Assembly (NCBI GenBank): GCA_001769195.1
Contig: MEOK01000004.1
Location: 124,001 to 188,000 of the forward strand
Direction of reading: 5' to 3'
DNA length: 64,000 bases
From: Bacteroidetes bacterium GWF2_40_14
GTDB lineage: Bacteria > Bacteroidota > Bacteroidia > Bacteroidales > UBA932
The notes below the pieces were generated by a model, which had not been told where the DNA came from, ran no database searches, and saw only the letters and a list, made by a program, of their open reading frames with translations. Shown in pieces: positions 1-8,770 of the stretch. A program made the translations under genes and the position numbers. The number at the start of each line of letters is the position of its first letter. The first letter of the stretch is position 1.

Positions 1-1396
1 TAACCGGACCAATTTCAAATGGGCCAAAATCGTGAAAACTGGCAATGGCTATACGGAATATGTCCATCGTCCGCATAAATGCACGGACTTTCTTGAGACT
101 GTCAATTGTTGAATAAATCCCTTTCTCAGACCTGGAGAGCTCTGCATGTCTGTTCTGTTCCCAGAATTCGTCGGACCTTTTTACCGAATCCAACTCCGGT
201 TCTTCAACTGAAACCTTGAAGACGCTGTCCGCTATCGGGATATTTATCTGATGTTTTTTGTAAGAGACACTTCTCTGTCCGAATATGCCCAGCCCTTTAG
301 TAGTGACACCAAGGTCCATGGACAGCTCATCCGTGGAAATTGCCCAACCCTGCTGAGGAAAATGTTCAAACTCCTGTATAATCTTAGCGTCCTTAACCCA
401 GTTCAGGTTAATCTGCCGGTTAAGTTCCATCTCAATCTTCTTTACCGCATAGTTCCCGTCCATTGTTATAAACATGAATCCTTGAAACAGCATGTCGGTT
501 TTGTTGCGGGGAGCAAAGAACATCTTGACGCATTCAATGTTGCTTACTTTAACAGTGTCAATAATGAAATATCGGTAAAACGATGGTGCCGAGGCTGACA
601 CCGGACTCAAAAACTGGTTTGTAAGGAACAGTATGTTATTGTCATATATGTCTATATCCTGATAGAGATACTTCAGGTATCTGGTTATACCCTGATTGTC
701 GAGATATCCCTCGAAGCTTACCATCTTGTCTGCTTTGACAACATCTATGCTTGCTCTGGGTGATTTTCTATAGAATACATCTGTTATTGTCTCTTTAATG
801 TACAATGGAAGAACCTCTTTTCCAGGCTGTTTTGTGCTGTCGATGTTGTCAAAGACAAATTTGAATTTTCCCAGCATCCTGCTCTCTTTAAGACCTTCAA
901 AATTTGTAAGTGCAAACTGGGTCTTGTCGTACTTCTCGTACTGAAGGAAGTCCAGGTTTTCGCTTCGGTTTTTTGTTTTGTTGGCAATAACCTTCTCAAT
1001 AAGCGAAACTGCCGGATTGTTCTTGTTGCGGTATCTTACCTTGTCGGCTTTGACTACTATTTCGTCAAGTGATATTGATGTTGCGGTAAGTTTTATTGTA
1101 ACAGGATTTCTAAAACCCTTTGTAAGATCTATAACCTCTGATTTGTAACTCAGACATGATGCCCTGAGTGTAAGATTCTGTTTGTCAGTAGTAAAACTGA
1201 AGCGACCATCTGAATCGGAAACTGTCCCCTCTGTGGTTCCATCAATAACAACCACTGCAAATGCAACCGGATTGCCGATTTTTGAATCTACTACGACCCC
1301 TTTAATAAATGTTTTGCCCGTTTGTTGTGCGTGTAAGGCAATTGTCCCGAAAAACAGCCAAAAAAAAAGGTACACTCGTGGCACGATAAGTGGCAT
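1..1396 (-). CDS. DUF5686 / carboxypeptidase-regulatory-like domain outer-membrane protein (3' part missing)
   Basis: This reading frame is open for 465 codons from an ATG at 1396 down to the window edge, so the C-terminal half is outside the window. The first 25 residues are a signal peptide ending in LHAQQ. Residues about 28-115 form a CarboxypepD_reg-like beta-sandwich (GVVVDSKIGNPVAFAVVVI, then DGRFSF). A DUF5686 body follows, with the family-typical stretches NPAVSLIEKVIANK and LQYEKYDKTQFAL. Family members are long Bacteroidota outer-membrane proteins of about 800-850 residues predicted to end in a beta-barrel; their role is not established. The frame is uninterrupted. The assignment rests on recognising this N-terminal architecture; the barrel cannot be seen here. 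Confidence 0.85.
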   Translation of the reverse strand, partial: MPLIVPRVYLFFWLFFGTIALHAQQTGKTFIKGVVVDSKIGNPVAFAVVVIDGTTEGTVSDSDGRFSFTTDKQNLTLRASCLSYKSEVIDLTKGFRNPVTIKLTATSISLDEIVVKADKVRYRNKNNPAVSLIEKVIANKTKNRSENLDFLQYEKYDKTQFALTNFEGLKESRMLGKFKFVFDNIDSTKQPGKEVLPLYIKETITDVFYRKSPRASIDVVKADKMVSFEGYLDNQGITRYLKYLYQDIDIYDNNILFLTNQFLSPVSASAPSFYRYFIIDTVKVSNIECVKMFFAPRNKTDMLFQGFMFITMDGNYAVKKIEMELNRQINLNWVKDAKIIQEFEHFPQQGWAISTDELSMDLGVTTKGLGIFGQRSVSYKKHQINIPIADSVFKVSVEEPELDSVKRSDEFWEQNRHAELSRSEKGIYSTIDSLKKVRAFMRTMDIFRIAIASFHDFGPFEIGPV

Positions 1397-1445
1397 TTTG
1401 TTCTTAATCTTGTATGTGCGATTTAATTGCTTGCTTTTCACTATG

Positions 1446-1453
1446 CAAATATA
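1446..1453 (-). promoter_or_regulatory. putative -7 promoter box for the DUF5686 gene
   Basis: On the minus strand the sequence TATATTTG matches the Bacteroidota -7 consensus TAnnTTTG. It lies about 50 bases upstream of the ATG at 1396. No convincing -33 TTTG is seen; that position is occupied by the palindrome at 1462-1493. Confidence 0.4.
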
Positions 1454-1461
1454 GTCAAAAT

Positions 1462-1493
1462 GGTACATGGGGACGGATACGTCCCCATGTACC
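1462..1493. repeat. perfect 14-bp palindrome with 4-nt loop
   Basis: GGTACATGGGGACG at 1462-1475 is the exact reverse complement of 1480-1493, with loop GATA. It could form a very stable hairpin in either strand. There is no T-tract beside it, so it is not an obvious intrinsic terminator. It lies just upstream of the DUF5686 -7 box and may be a REP-like dispersed palindrome. A degenerate half-site (GGTACA followed by GCGTCCCC) appears near 1871-1890. Confidence 0.75.
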
Positions 1494-1502
1494 CGACTTT
1501 TT

Positions 1503-1600
1503 TGCGCCGCAATATGTGGTAATCACTTATCCATCAAGAGATAACAAAGTCAAAACTTTTATATTCTGGCAAATAGTAGTTTGCCACATTTTGCGGCGCA
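1503..1600. repeat. 98-bp element with 17-bp inverted ends
   Basis: TGCGCCGCAATATGTGG at 1503-1519 is matched by its reverse complement at 1584-1600 with a single mismatch. The ends flank 64 bases of AT-rich sequence with no credible gene. The right end abuts the stop codon of the YgaP-like gene. The structure resembles a small non-autonomous palindromic element or MITE; no target-site duplication is evident. Confidence 0.6.
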
Positions 1601-1602
1601 GT

Positions 1603-1806
1603 TTAATTCTTTTTGCAAGTGTTTATACCAAACGGAACATACAAAGGACAGAAGCTGAAGAGACTGGTTAGTAGGAATATTCCGGCAAAAATCAGAAGCA
1701 CAATTGCTAGTGTACCGGTAATTACACTTGTATAATACAATACAAGGACTGCAACAGCGGCCAGTATCCTGACCCACTTGTCAATAGTACCAATGTTTTT
1801 TTTCAT
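1603..1806 (-). CDS. YgaP-like DUF2892 small membrane protein
   Basis: This 67-residue protein begins MKKNIGTIDKWVRI and has two hydrophobic segments (about residues 13-30 and 33-50). It ends in the family-typical FCPLYVPFGINTCKK. This matches the DUF2892 inner-membrane family, the membrane part of E. coli YgaP without the rhodanese domain. The conserved Cys pair in the C-terminal stretch (CPLY and NTCK) is present. The cellular role of free-standing members is not known. It is monocistronic and convergent with nothing nearby. Confidence 0.8.
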   Translation of the reverse strand: MKKNIGTIDKWVRILAAVAVLVLYYTSVITGTLAIVLLIFAGIFLLTSLFSFCPLYVPFGINTCKKN

Positions 1807-1913
1807 TTTTATTTCGTTTTAATTTATTATGATAAACAACTATCAGAAGAAAAGGTTTTGGGAATGTTTTGGGTACACCTGATGCGTCCCCAATTAACAT
1901 TCTAAAAAAAAAG

Positions 1914-1944
1914 TGTTGGATTGTTACTTTTTTTTATACATTTG
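1914..1944 (+). promoter_or_regulatory. promoter of the ilv operon (-33/-7 boxes)
   Basis: The -7 box TACATTTG (1937-1944) matches TAnnTTTG exactly. A TTG core at 1916-1918 lies 18 bases upstream at the -33 position. Transcription should begin near 1951, giving an untranslated leader of about 300 bases before ilvD that contains the leader ORF and attenuator. Confidence 0.65.
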
Positions 1945-1973
1945 CCCCGTAAGAAAACCACAGACACTTAAAA

Positions 1974-2171
1974 GTGATAGAAAAACAGACCATAGGAAAG
2001 TATAACTTCTTGAAAATGATGGGCAATCGTTCAAATAGCTCATTTGGTCTTTCTCTTATAAATACACCTTCAGGCGTTTCAATATGTAAGTTGAACACTA
2101 ACCTGTTGCTCGTCCTCGGATTCAATCTAGTCATTACCTCAGTCATTATTATTATTGTGCACTTGATTTAG
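1974..2171 (+). CDS. ilv leader peptide rich in Leu/Ile/Val
   Basis: This is a 65-codon ORF lying between the ilv promoter and the attenuator. Its last 22 residues hold a dense run of the pathway end products: NLLLVLGFNLVITSVIIIIV, then HLI and the stop TAG at 2169-2171. The stop touches the 5' arm of the antiterminator. In classic attenuation, a ribosome starved for charged Leu/Ile/Val tRNA stalls in this run, whereas one that reaches the stop masks the arm and permits termination. The start is uncertain: ATG codons at 2013 and 2016 (residues 15-16, MMGNRS) could also be used, and there is no Shine-Dalgarno site, as is usual here. The peptide itself is unlikely to have a separate function. 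Confidence 0.75.
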   Translation: MIEKQTIGKYNFLKMMGNRSNSSFGLSLINTPSGVSICKLNTNLLLVLGFNLVITSVIIIIVHLI

Positions 2172-2242
2172 GATCCCGTTTACAGCAAAAATTAATTATT
2201 GCCCGCTTAAACAGGATCCTGTTAAGCGGGCAACTTTTTTTT
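2171..2242 (+). terminator. ilv transcription attenuator with competing antiterminator
   Basis: The terminator arms TTGCCCGCTTAA (2199-2210) and TTAAGCGGGCAA (2222-2233) pair over 12 bp. The loop contains a further CAGG/CCTG pairing, and eight T residues follow (2235-2242). An alternative helix pairs GGATCCCGTTTA (2171-2182) with 2208-2219 at 11 of 12 positions. That helix takes part of the left terminator arm and its loop, so the two cannot coexist as nested structures. The 5' antiterminator arm begins at the last base of the leader-peptide stop codon. Confidence 0.8.
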
Positions 2243-2266
2243 GTATACGTTAAAGAAATTTAAAAC

Positions 2267-4093
2267 ATGAAACCACTAAGAAGCAACCAGACAACTACCG
2301 GACGAAAAATGGCAGGGGCAAGGAGCCTCTGGCGTGCAAACGGAATGAAAGAAGAACAATTTGGAATGCCCGTCATTGCAGTGGTCAACTCGTTTACGCA
2401 ATTTGTTCCAGGACATGTGCATCTCAAGAGCATTGGTCAGGAGATAAAGGCCATAATCGAAAAGGAGGGGTGCTTTGCGGCTGAATTCAATACCATTGCC
2501 ATAGACGACGGTATTGCAATGGGTCACGACGGCATGCTCTACTCACTTCCCTCCCGCGACCTTATAGCAGACAGTGTTGAGTATATGTGCAATGCACACA
2601 AGGTAGATGCGATGATATGCATCTCTAATTGTGACAAAATCACACCGGGGATGCTTATGGCCGCCATGCGACTCAACATCCCGACTGTTTTTGTGTCAGG
2701 TGGACCTATGGAGGCCGGGAACATAGACGGAGTTGACTGTGATCTGGTCGATGTTATGGTAAAGGGAGCGGACGAAAGCACAAGCGAGACAGAGCTTGAA
2801 AAATATGAGATGAATGCCTGTCCCACATGCGGAAGTTGTTCAGGAATGTTTACAGCAAACTCCATGAACTGTCTTACTGAGGCTCTTGGCCTGGCTCTTC
2901 CCGGTAACGGGACAATATTGGCCACGCATACCAACAGAAAACGACTCTTCCAGGATGCCGCAAAACTTATAGCAAGAAATGCAAAAGAGTACTATTTCAA
3001 TGACGATGAGTCGGTTTTGCCTCTGTCAATAGCGACCAGAGAATCCTTCCTGAACGCAATGGCAATGGACATTGCAATGGGCGGGTCGACAAATACTGTT
3101 CTCCATTTGCTGGCAATATCCGGAGAGGCAGGAGTAAATTTCACCCTTGCCGATATTGATGCTCTTTCAAGAAAAATACCTGTCTTATGCAAAGTTGCCC
3201 CCAACGGGAAGTATCATCTTCAGGATGTAAACAGAGCAGGAGGAGTAATCAGGATACTCGGTGAGCTTTTAAGAGGTGGCTTCATAAATCCGGATGTGAC
3301 AAGGGTTGACTATTCAACATTGGGACAGGCAATAGAAAAAAACGACATCATGAGCGGATGCTGGTCATGGGATTGTACCCGCAGGTATCTCTCTGCTCCT
3401 GCCAGAGTTAAGAACCTACTGCTTGGATCTCAGGAGAGCTACTACAGGACAGTTGATAAAGATTTTGAGGGTGGATGCATAAGAGACTGTAAGAATGCAT
3501 ATTCACAAGACGGGGGACTAGCTGTCCTGTATGGAAACCTTGCGCCAGATGGGTGTATTGTCAAGACCGCCGGGGTAGACTCATCAATTCTTAAGTTCGA
3601 AGGTAAGGCAAGGGTATATGAATCGCAGGAAGAGGCTTCTCTGGGTATAACAGAGGGAGAGGTAATGCAGGGCGATGTTGTAATAATACGCTATGAGGGC
3701 CCTAAGGGGGGGCCGGGTATGCAGGAGATGCTCTATCCCACATCTTACCTAAAGTCATGTAAGCTGGACAAGCTCTGCGCACTTATAACAGATGGCCGTT
3801 TTTCAGGAGGAACATCGGGTCTCTCTATCGGACATGTTTCCCCCGAGGCAGCCGCAGGAGGAAACATAGCACTTATCGAAAACGGAGACAGAATAGTAAT
3901 AGATATTCCTGAACGTCTTATATATGTTGATGTAAGTGAAGAGATTCTTAAGCTGCGCAGAGAGAAAATGACCAAAAAGGGCAAGGACGCATTCAAACCG
4001 CAAAAAAGGGAACGCACTGTAAGCAAGGCGCTCAAAGCCTATGCTTCAATGGTTTCATCGGCAGACAGAGGTGCAGTGAGGATAATAGAATAA
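2267..4093 (+). CDS. ilvD: dihydroxy-acid dehydratase
   Basis: IlvD dehydrates 2,3-dihydroxyisovalerate and 2,3-dihydroxy-3-methylvalerate to the keto acids that become Val/Leu and Ile. The 608 residues are close to the E. coli enzyme (616). Visible motifs are [13 protein letters not shown] (about 41-53), [12 protein letters not shown] (118-129, Fe-S ligand Cys122 and Mg-site Lys124), [11 protein letters not shown] (185-195) and [14 protein letters not shown] near residue 515. Asn at position 41, as in E. coli, rather than the Cys of plant-type [2Fe-2S] enzymes, points to an oxygen-sensitive [4Fe-4S] form, fitting an anaerobe. First gene after the attenuator; ilvB follows after 30 bases. Confidence 0.97.
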   Translation: MKPLRSNQTTTGRKMAGARSLWRANGMKEEQFGMPVIAVVNSFTQFVPGHVHLKSIGQEIKAIIEKEGCFAAEFNTIAIDDGIAMGHDGMLYSLPSRDLIADSVEYMCNAHKVDAMICISNCDKITPGMLMAAMRLNIPTVFVSGGPMEAGNIDGVDCDLVDVMVKGADESTSETELEKYEMNACPTCGSCSGMFTANSMNCLTEALGLALPGNGTILATHTNRKRLFQDAAKLIARNAKEYYFNDDESVLPLSIATRESFLNAMAMDIAMGGSTNTVLHLLAISGEAGVNFTLADIDALSRKIPVLCKVAPNGKYHLQDVNRAGGVIRILGELLRGGFINPDVTRVDYSTLGQAIEKNDIMSGCWSWDCTRRYLSAPARVKNLLLGSQESYYRTVDKDFEGGCIRDCKNAYSQDGGLAVLYGNLAPDGCIVKTAGVDSSILKFEGKARVYESQEEASLGITEGEVMQGDVVIIRYEGPKGGPGMQEMLYPTSYLKSCKLDKLCALITDGRFSGGTSGLSIGHVSPEAAAGGNIALIENGDRIVIDIPERLIYVDVSEEILKLRREKMTKKGKDAFKPQKRERTVSKALKAYASMVSSADRGAVRIIE

Positions 4094-4123
4094 AACGATG
4101 TTGAATTATAAAACAGGAAAAGG

Positions 4124-5812
4124 ATGAAAAATGTAAGAGGAACGGAAGCATTGTTGCTCTCCTTGCTGGAGGAGGGGGTTGATACGATATTTGGTTACCC
4201 GGGAGGTACAATAATGCCACTCTATGACGAGTTGTTCGACTATAAGGATAGGTTCAGACATATACTTGTAAGACACGAACAAGGGGCCGTACACGCTGCG
4301 GAGGGTTATGCAAGAGCAACCGGCAGAGTAGGGGTGTGCTTTGCGACCGCAGGGCCCGGGGCAACAAACCTGGTCACCGGAATTGCCGATGCAATGCTGG
4401 ATTCCACTCCGTTGGTATGCATAACGGCACAGGTTACGCTGGATAAGCTTGGAACAAATTTCTTTCAGGAGGCCGATATGATAAGCATTACCATTCCGGT
4501 AACAAAATGGAGCTATCAGATAACAAAGGCAAGTGAAGTGGCCGGTGTTATGGCCAAGGCATTCTACATTGCAAAGAACGGCAGACCCGGGCCCGTACTT
4601 ATAAGCTTTACCAGAAATGCACAACTGGAAATGACAGATTTTGCATATGCTTTCCACAAGCCTGTAAGATTTATGGAGAGAAGCCAGAACCTCTTTAAAT
4701 TCTCGCTTATAGACAAGGCTTGTGAGATGATAAACCGGTCAGACAGGCCGTTAATGATTATTGGCCAAGGAGTGATACTTTCAGGAGCGGAAAAAGAGGT
4801 TATTGAACTTGCAGAGAAGGGTCACATTCCAATTGCATCAACTCTTATGGGCATCTCTGCTGTTCCCAGTTCGCACCCTCTCTTTACGGGGAACCTTGGG
4901 ATGCACGGCAATCTTGCTCCTAATATGATGACTCAGGCATGTGACCTGATAATAGCGGTTGGAATGCGCTTCAGCGACAGGGTAACAGGAGATGTGACAA
5001 AGTATGCGCCAAATGCCAGGATTATTCACATAGACATAGACAAGGCAGAACTAAATAAGGTGGTAAGGGCCGACCTTCCGATTTTGGGCGACGCTAAAAC
5101 AGTTCTCGAGCAAATGATTACAGGAGTGCTTTTCAAGGATCGTTCTGATTGGATGGATTTTGCCAGAGAAAAATGGGAGATGGAGAACGCCTCGGTAATA
5201 GACAGACTTCTTGAGATAAAGGAGGATACGGTAAGTATGGCACAGGTTGTAGATGAAATTGCCAATGCAGGAGGTGGAGATGCAGTTATTGTAACTGATG
5301 TTGGTCAGAACCAGATGTTCAGTGCCCGATACTCTAAGTTCAACAAAAGCAGGAGCCTCATCACATCGGGGGGACTTGGAACAATGGGTTTCGGGTTGCC
5401 AGCTGCAATGGGGGCAAAGCTTGGCGTTCCGGAACGGCAGGTTGTTGCAATTTTGGGAGATGGTGGTTTCCAGATGTCGGTGCAGGAGCTGGGAACCATA
5501 ATGCAGTCGCAGATTGGTGTCAAAATCGTTATTCTCAACAACTCATTTCTTGGAATGGTCCGGCAGTGGCAGGAGCTCTTTTTTGATAAACGATACTCAT
5601 TTACCAGCATGGTTAACCCCGACTTTTTGAAGATAGCCGAGGCTTATGAAATTCCTGCGAAAAGAGTTGTAAGGCATTGTGAACTAAAGGATGCCGTGAG
5701 AGAGATGTTGGAGTGCCCGGGGCCATACCTTCTTGAGGTGGTCACAGAGAGAGAAGAGAATGTGTTTCCAATGGTTCCTTCGGGAGCCTCGCTGGATGGA
5801 ATTATATATTAA
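4124..5812 (+). CDS. ilvB: acetolactate synthase, large catalytic subunit
   Basis: The enzyme condenses pyruvate with pyruvate or 2-ketobutyrate using thiamine diphosphate, the first common step of Val/Leu/Ile synthesis. The 562 residues show the three expected domains. The N-terminal PYR domain has FGYPGG and catalytic Glu52 in RHEQGAVHAAEGYAR. A central domain follows. The C-terminal PP domain has the ThDP-Mg motif from GDGGFQMS (about 445) to NNSF (about 475). It lacks any N-terminal transit extension. It lies 24 bases before ilvN, which encodes its regulatory partner. Confidence 0.96.
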   Translation: MKNVRGTEALLLSLLEEGVDTIFGYPGGTIMPLYDELFDYKDRFRHILVRHEQGAVHAAEGYARATGRVGVCFATAGPGATNLVTGIADAMLDSTPLVCITAQVTLDKLGTNFFQEADMISITIPVTKWSYQITKASEVAGVMAKAFYIAKNGRPGPVLISFTRNAQLEMTDFAYAFHKPVRFMERSQNLFKFSLIDKACEMINRSDRPLMIIGQGVILSGAEKEVIELAEKGHIPIASTLMGISAVPSSHPLFTGNLGMHGNLAPNMMTQACDLIIAVGMRFSDRVTGDVTKYAPNARIIHIDIDKAELNKVVRADLPILGDAKTVLEQMITGVLFKDRSDWMDFAREKWEMENASVIDRLLEIKEDTVSMAQVVDEIANAGGGDAVIVTDVGQNQMFSARYSKFNKSRSLITSGGLGTMGFGLPAAMGAKLGVPERQVVAILGDGGFQMSVQELGTIMQSQIGVKIVILNNSFLGMVRQWQELFFDKRYSFTSMVNPDFLKIAEAYEIPAKRVVRHCELKDAVREMLECPGPYLLEVVTEREENVFPMVPSGASLDGIIY

Positions 5813-5836
5813 TCTTATAAATGAAAATTTACTATC

Positions 5837-6355
5837 ATGAAAAAAACGGAGTACATAGTAATAGCCTTTGTAAACAATCAGGTATCTGTACTAAACAGAA
5901 TAACGTCGGCATATCTGAAAAGGCATATCAACATAGAATCTCTTAATGTGTCGGAATCATTCGTAAAGGGAATAAGTACAGTAGTAATATCGGCAAATAC
6001 ATCGGCCGACACAATAGAAAAGGTTGTCAATCAGCTGGGAAATATTGTAGATGTTATTTATGTTGACTATTATCTGCAGAGCGACCTCATATGTAAGGAG
6101 CTGGGTTTGTATAAGATAGCATCTGTTATTCTTGATGAAAGGAGCTATTTTGAATATATCCTTAACCGTTCCAATGGTCGTATAATCGAAATCAACAACG
6201 ACTACATAATTATGGAAAAATCGGGCACCAGGAACGAACTGGAAAAACTAAAGGAGGAACTAGAAAAAAGAAATGTCCTTACCAGCTATTCAAGGTCGGG
6301 AATAGTTGTATTGCACAGAGAATCAATAGAAAACATGTTTCAAAAAGTATCATAG
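5837..6355 (+). CDS. ilvN: acetolactate synthase, small regulatory subunit
   Basis: This 172-residue protein starts with an ACT domain (residues about 4-76: IVIAFVNNQVSVLNRITSAY) that normally binds valine for feedback inhibition. A second ALS small-subunit C-terminal domain follows (about 90-165). The length matches IlvH-type subunits of 160-175 residues. It activates IlvB and makes it sensitive to end product. The gene sits between ilvB and ilvC in a five-gene operon. Confidence 0.94.
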   Translation: MKKTEYIVIAFVNNQVSVLNRITSAYLKRHINIESLNVSESFVKGISTVVISANTSADTIEKVVNQLGNIVDVIYVDYYLQSDLICKELGLYKIASVILDERSYFEYILNRSNGRIIEINNDYIIMEKSGTRNELEKLKEELEKRNVLTSYSRSGIVVLHRESIENMFQKVS

Positions 6356-6397
6356 ACATTAATAACAAACACAAACAAACTAAAAAACAAAAAAATT

Positions 6398-7447
6398 ATG
6401 GCACAAATGAATTTTGGAGGATTCCAGGAAAACGTTGTTACAAGAGAGGAATTTCCACTTAAAAAGGCGGTTGAGGGACTAAAGGACGAAACTATCGCAA
6501 TAATAGGATACGGAGTGCAAGGCCCTGGACAGGCACTTAACCTGAGGGATAATGGTTTCAACGTAATTGTGGGTCAGCGTAAGGATTCTAAAACATGGGA
6601 CAAGGCGGTGAGTGACGGATGGGTACCGGGTGTGACACTTTTCGAAATTGATGAGGCCTGCCGTAGAGGAACAATAATCCAGTATCTGCTTTCCGATGCG
6701 GGACAGATATTGCTTTGGCCGGATATCAAAAAACACCTAACTGCAGGCAAGGCTCTCTACTTCTCTCATGGTTTTGCTATCACCTACAGCGAAAGGACAG
6801 GAATCGTCCCTCCAAAGGATGTAGATGTGATTCTGGTTGCACCAAAAGGCTCAGGGACATCGCTCAGGAGACTGTTTCTGGAGGGACGCGGCCTGAACTC
6901 CAGCTATGCAGTTTATCAGGATGCCACAGGAAAGGCATTTGAAAGAGCAGTTGCGCTGGGTGTAGGTATCGGTTCCGGTTATCTTTTTGAAACCACATTC
7001 AAGCGGGAGGTATATTCCGACCTAACCGGAGAGAGAGGGACCCTCATGGGGGCTATTCAGGGGATTTTTGCCGCTCAGTATGAGACGCTACGTGAGAACG
7101 GACACACTCCGTCGGAGGCATTCAACGAGACAGTTGAGGAGCTGACTCAAAGCCTTATGCCTCTTGTAGCGGAAAACGGAATGGACTGGATGTATGCCAA
7201 CTGTTCAACAACAGCACAACGCGGGGCCCTTGACTGGTGGAAAAGGTTCCGTGATGCTTCGCTGCCGGTATTCAGACAACTCTATTCGGAGGTTAAATCG
7301 GGGAATGAGGCTCAGCTTTCAATAGATTCCAACAGTAAACCGGACTACAGAGAGAAGCTGGAGCTGGAACTCAAGGAGATGAGAGAGAGTGAGATGTGGA
7401 GAACCGGTGAAGTGGTCAGGAGCCTCAGACCAGAGAGGAACAAATAA
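6398..7447 (+). CDS. ilvC: ketol-acid reductoisomerase (class I)
   Basis: KARI isomerises and reduces acetolactate or acetohydroxybutyrate with Mg2+ and NAD(P)H. The N-terminal Rossmann fold shows IGYGVQGPGQALNLRDNG (residues about 35-52) followed by VGQR and then KDS in the cofactor-selectivity loop. The C-terminal knotted domain has the metal ligands in VYSDLTGERGTLMG and the ENGMDWMYANCSTTAQRG segment. At 349 residues it is the short class I form. The ATG at 6398 follows an A-rich leader without a Shine-Dalgarno site, typical of this genome. Confidence 0.96.
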   Translation: MAQMNFGGFQENVVTREEFPLKKAVEGLKDETIAIIGYGVQGPGQALNLRDNGFNVIVGQRKDSKTWDKAVSDGWVPGVTLFEIDEACRRGTIIQYLLSDAGQILLWPDIKKHLTAGKALYFSHGFAITYSERTGIVPPKDVDVILVAPKGSGTSLRRLFLEGRGLNSSYAVYQDATGKAFERAVALGVGIGSGYLFETTFKREVYSDLTGERGTLMGAIQGIFAAQYETLRENGHTPSEAFNETVEELTQSLMPLVAENGMDWMYANCSTTAQRGALDWWKRFRDASLPVFRQLYSEVKSGNEAQLSIDSNSKPDYREKLELELKEMRESEMWRTGEVVRSLRPERNK

Positions 7448-7467
7448 TTTCAGATAATAAATATCAT

Positions 7468-8718
7468 ATGTCATACTTTCCCGCACTAAAAGACATCTCA
7501 AGGGCCAGACTCACTCTTAATGGTGTAGTAATATCTACGCCTCTCATGCCCAATCTTAATCTCTCAGAGAGATTCGGGGCAAATGTCTTGCTTAAAAGAG
7601 AGGACTTGCAGACTGTCCGCTCATATAAAATACGAGGGGCATTCAATAAAATAAAGAGCCTTTCAGAAGAGCAGATGAAAAACGGAATTGTTTGCGCAAG
7701 TGCTGGCAACCATGCTCAGGGAGTCGCACTCTCCTGCCAGAAGCTCGGCATAAAGGGAACAATCTTTATGCCGACAACTACTCCTAAACAGAAAATTGAG
7801 CAGGTGAAAATGTTCGGTAAGGAGTACATCGATATTGTAATTGCCGGCGATACATTTGATTGCGCAAACAAGGCAGCCGTAAGGTTCTGTGAAGAATCTC
7901 AGCAGACATTCATCCATCCGTTTGATGATCCTAAGATAATTGAAGGACAGGCAACAATGGGTATCGAGATAATGCAGGACACTCCTCAGAAGATTGATTA
8001 TCTGTTTATTCCTGTGGGAGGTGGTGGACTGGCCGCAGGGCTTGGGTCATATTTCAAGCAGATTAGCCCCGACACAAAGATAATTGGGGTGGAACCGTTG
8101 GGTGCACAGAGCATGAGGGCCTCATTCGACAAAGGAGAGGTGACTGAGCTTGAATATGTGGACAAATTCATTGACGGAGCAGCTGTAAAGAGGGTGGGAA
8201 AGTATACATTTGATATTTGCAGAAAGGTGCTGGACGATATAATTGCAGTACCGGAGGGTGCTGTATGTACCACAATACTGGAGCTTTACAATCAGAATGC
8301 TATTGTAGTGGAACCTGCAGGGGCACTCTCAATATCTGCCCTCTCGTTCTATGCCGACAAGATAAAAGGGAAAACAGTAGTATGCATTGTAAGCGGAAGC
8401 AATAACGATATAACCCGTACAGAGGAAATAAGGGAGAGGTCGCTTCTGTACGAAGGTTACAAGCACTATTTTGTGATCCGCTTTCCTCAGAGGTCGGGAG
8501 CATTGCTCTCGTTTGTCCAGAATGTACTTGGCCCAAAAGATGATATCACTCACTTTTCCTACTCAAAGAAGACAAACCGCGAACAGGGCCCGGCAGTGGT
8601 AGGTATAGAATTGGCCGATTCGGGTGATTTTCAGTCTCTTATTCAGAGAATGGACAAAAATGAGATTGTCTATGAATATATTAACGACAAACAGGATCTT
8701 TTTGGATTTTTGATCTGA
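7468..8718 (+). CDS. ilvA: threonine ammonia-lyase (threonine dehydratase)
   Basis: A PLP enzyme that converts threonine to 2-ketobutyrate, committing carbon to isoleucine. The 416 residues carry the PLP lysine at position 54 (RSYKIRGAFNKI), the phosphate loop GGGGL (184-188), SAGNHAQG (78-85) and one C-terminal ACT-like domain (about 330-416, HYFVIRFPQRSGALLSF). The single ACT-like domain is the short form, shorter than the two-domain E. coli IlvA (514). It is the last clear biosynthetic gene of the operon, 20 bases after ilvC. Presence of the ACT-like domain and the operon context favour the biosynthetic over the catabolic enzyme. Confidence 0.93.
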   Translation: MSYFPALKDISRARLTLNGVVISTPLMPNLNLSERFGANVLLKREDLQTVRSYKIRGAFNKIKSLSEEQMKNGIVCASAGNHAQGVALSCQKLGIKGTIFMPTTTPKQKIEQVKMFGKEYIDIVIAGDTFDCANKAAVRFCEESQQTFIHPFDDPKIIEGQATMGIEIMQDTPQKIDYLFIPVGGGGLAAGLGSYFKQISPDTKIIGVEPLGAQSMRASFDKGEVTELEYVDKFIDGAAVKRVGKYTFDICRKVLDDIIAVPEGAVCTTILELYNQNAIVVEPAGALSISALSFYADKIKGKTVVCIVSGSNNDITRTEEIRERSLLYEGYKHYFVIRFPQRSGALLSFVQNVLGPKDDITHFSYSKKTNREQGPAVVGIELADSGDFQSLIQRMDKNEIVYEYINDKQDLFGFLI

Positions 8719-8770
8719 TTTTTTTATTATATTTGATATTAATATGTACCTGGTAACGAACATGCATGCC

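Noticed and set aside
251-598. Plus-strand frame of 115 codons opposite the DUF5686 gene
   Set aside because: The minus-strand DUF5686 frame is uninterrupted and has recognisable domains; the plus-strand product has none.
1807-2266. T-box riboswitch controlling ilv
   Set aside because: No T-box consensus (TGGnACCGCG) was found; the leader peptide plus alternative hairpins explain the region better.
4106-4657. Long antisense frame opposite ilvB (183 codons)
   Set aside because: It lies wholly opposite a clear, conserved ilvB; its translation is rich in Cys, Tyr and His with no family resemblance, typical of a shadow frame.
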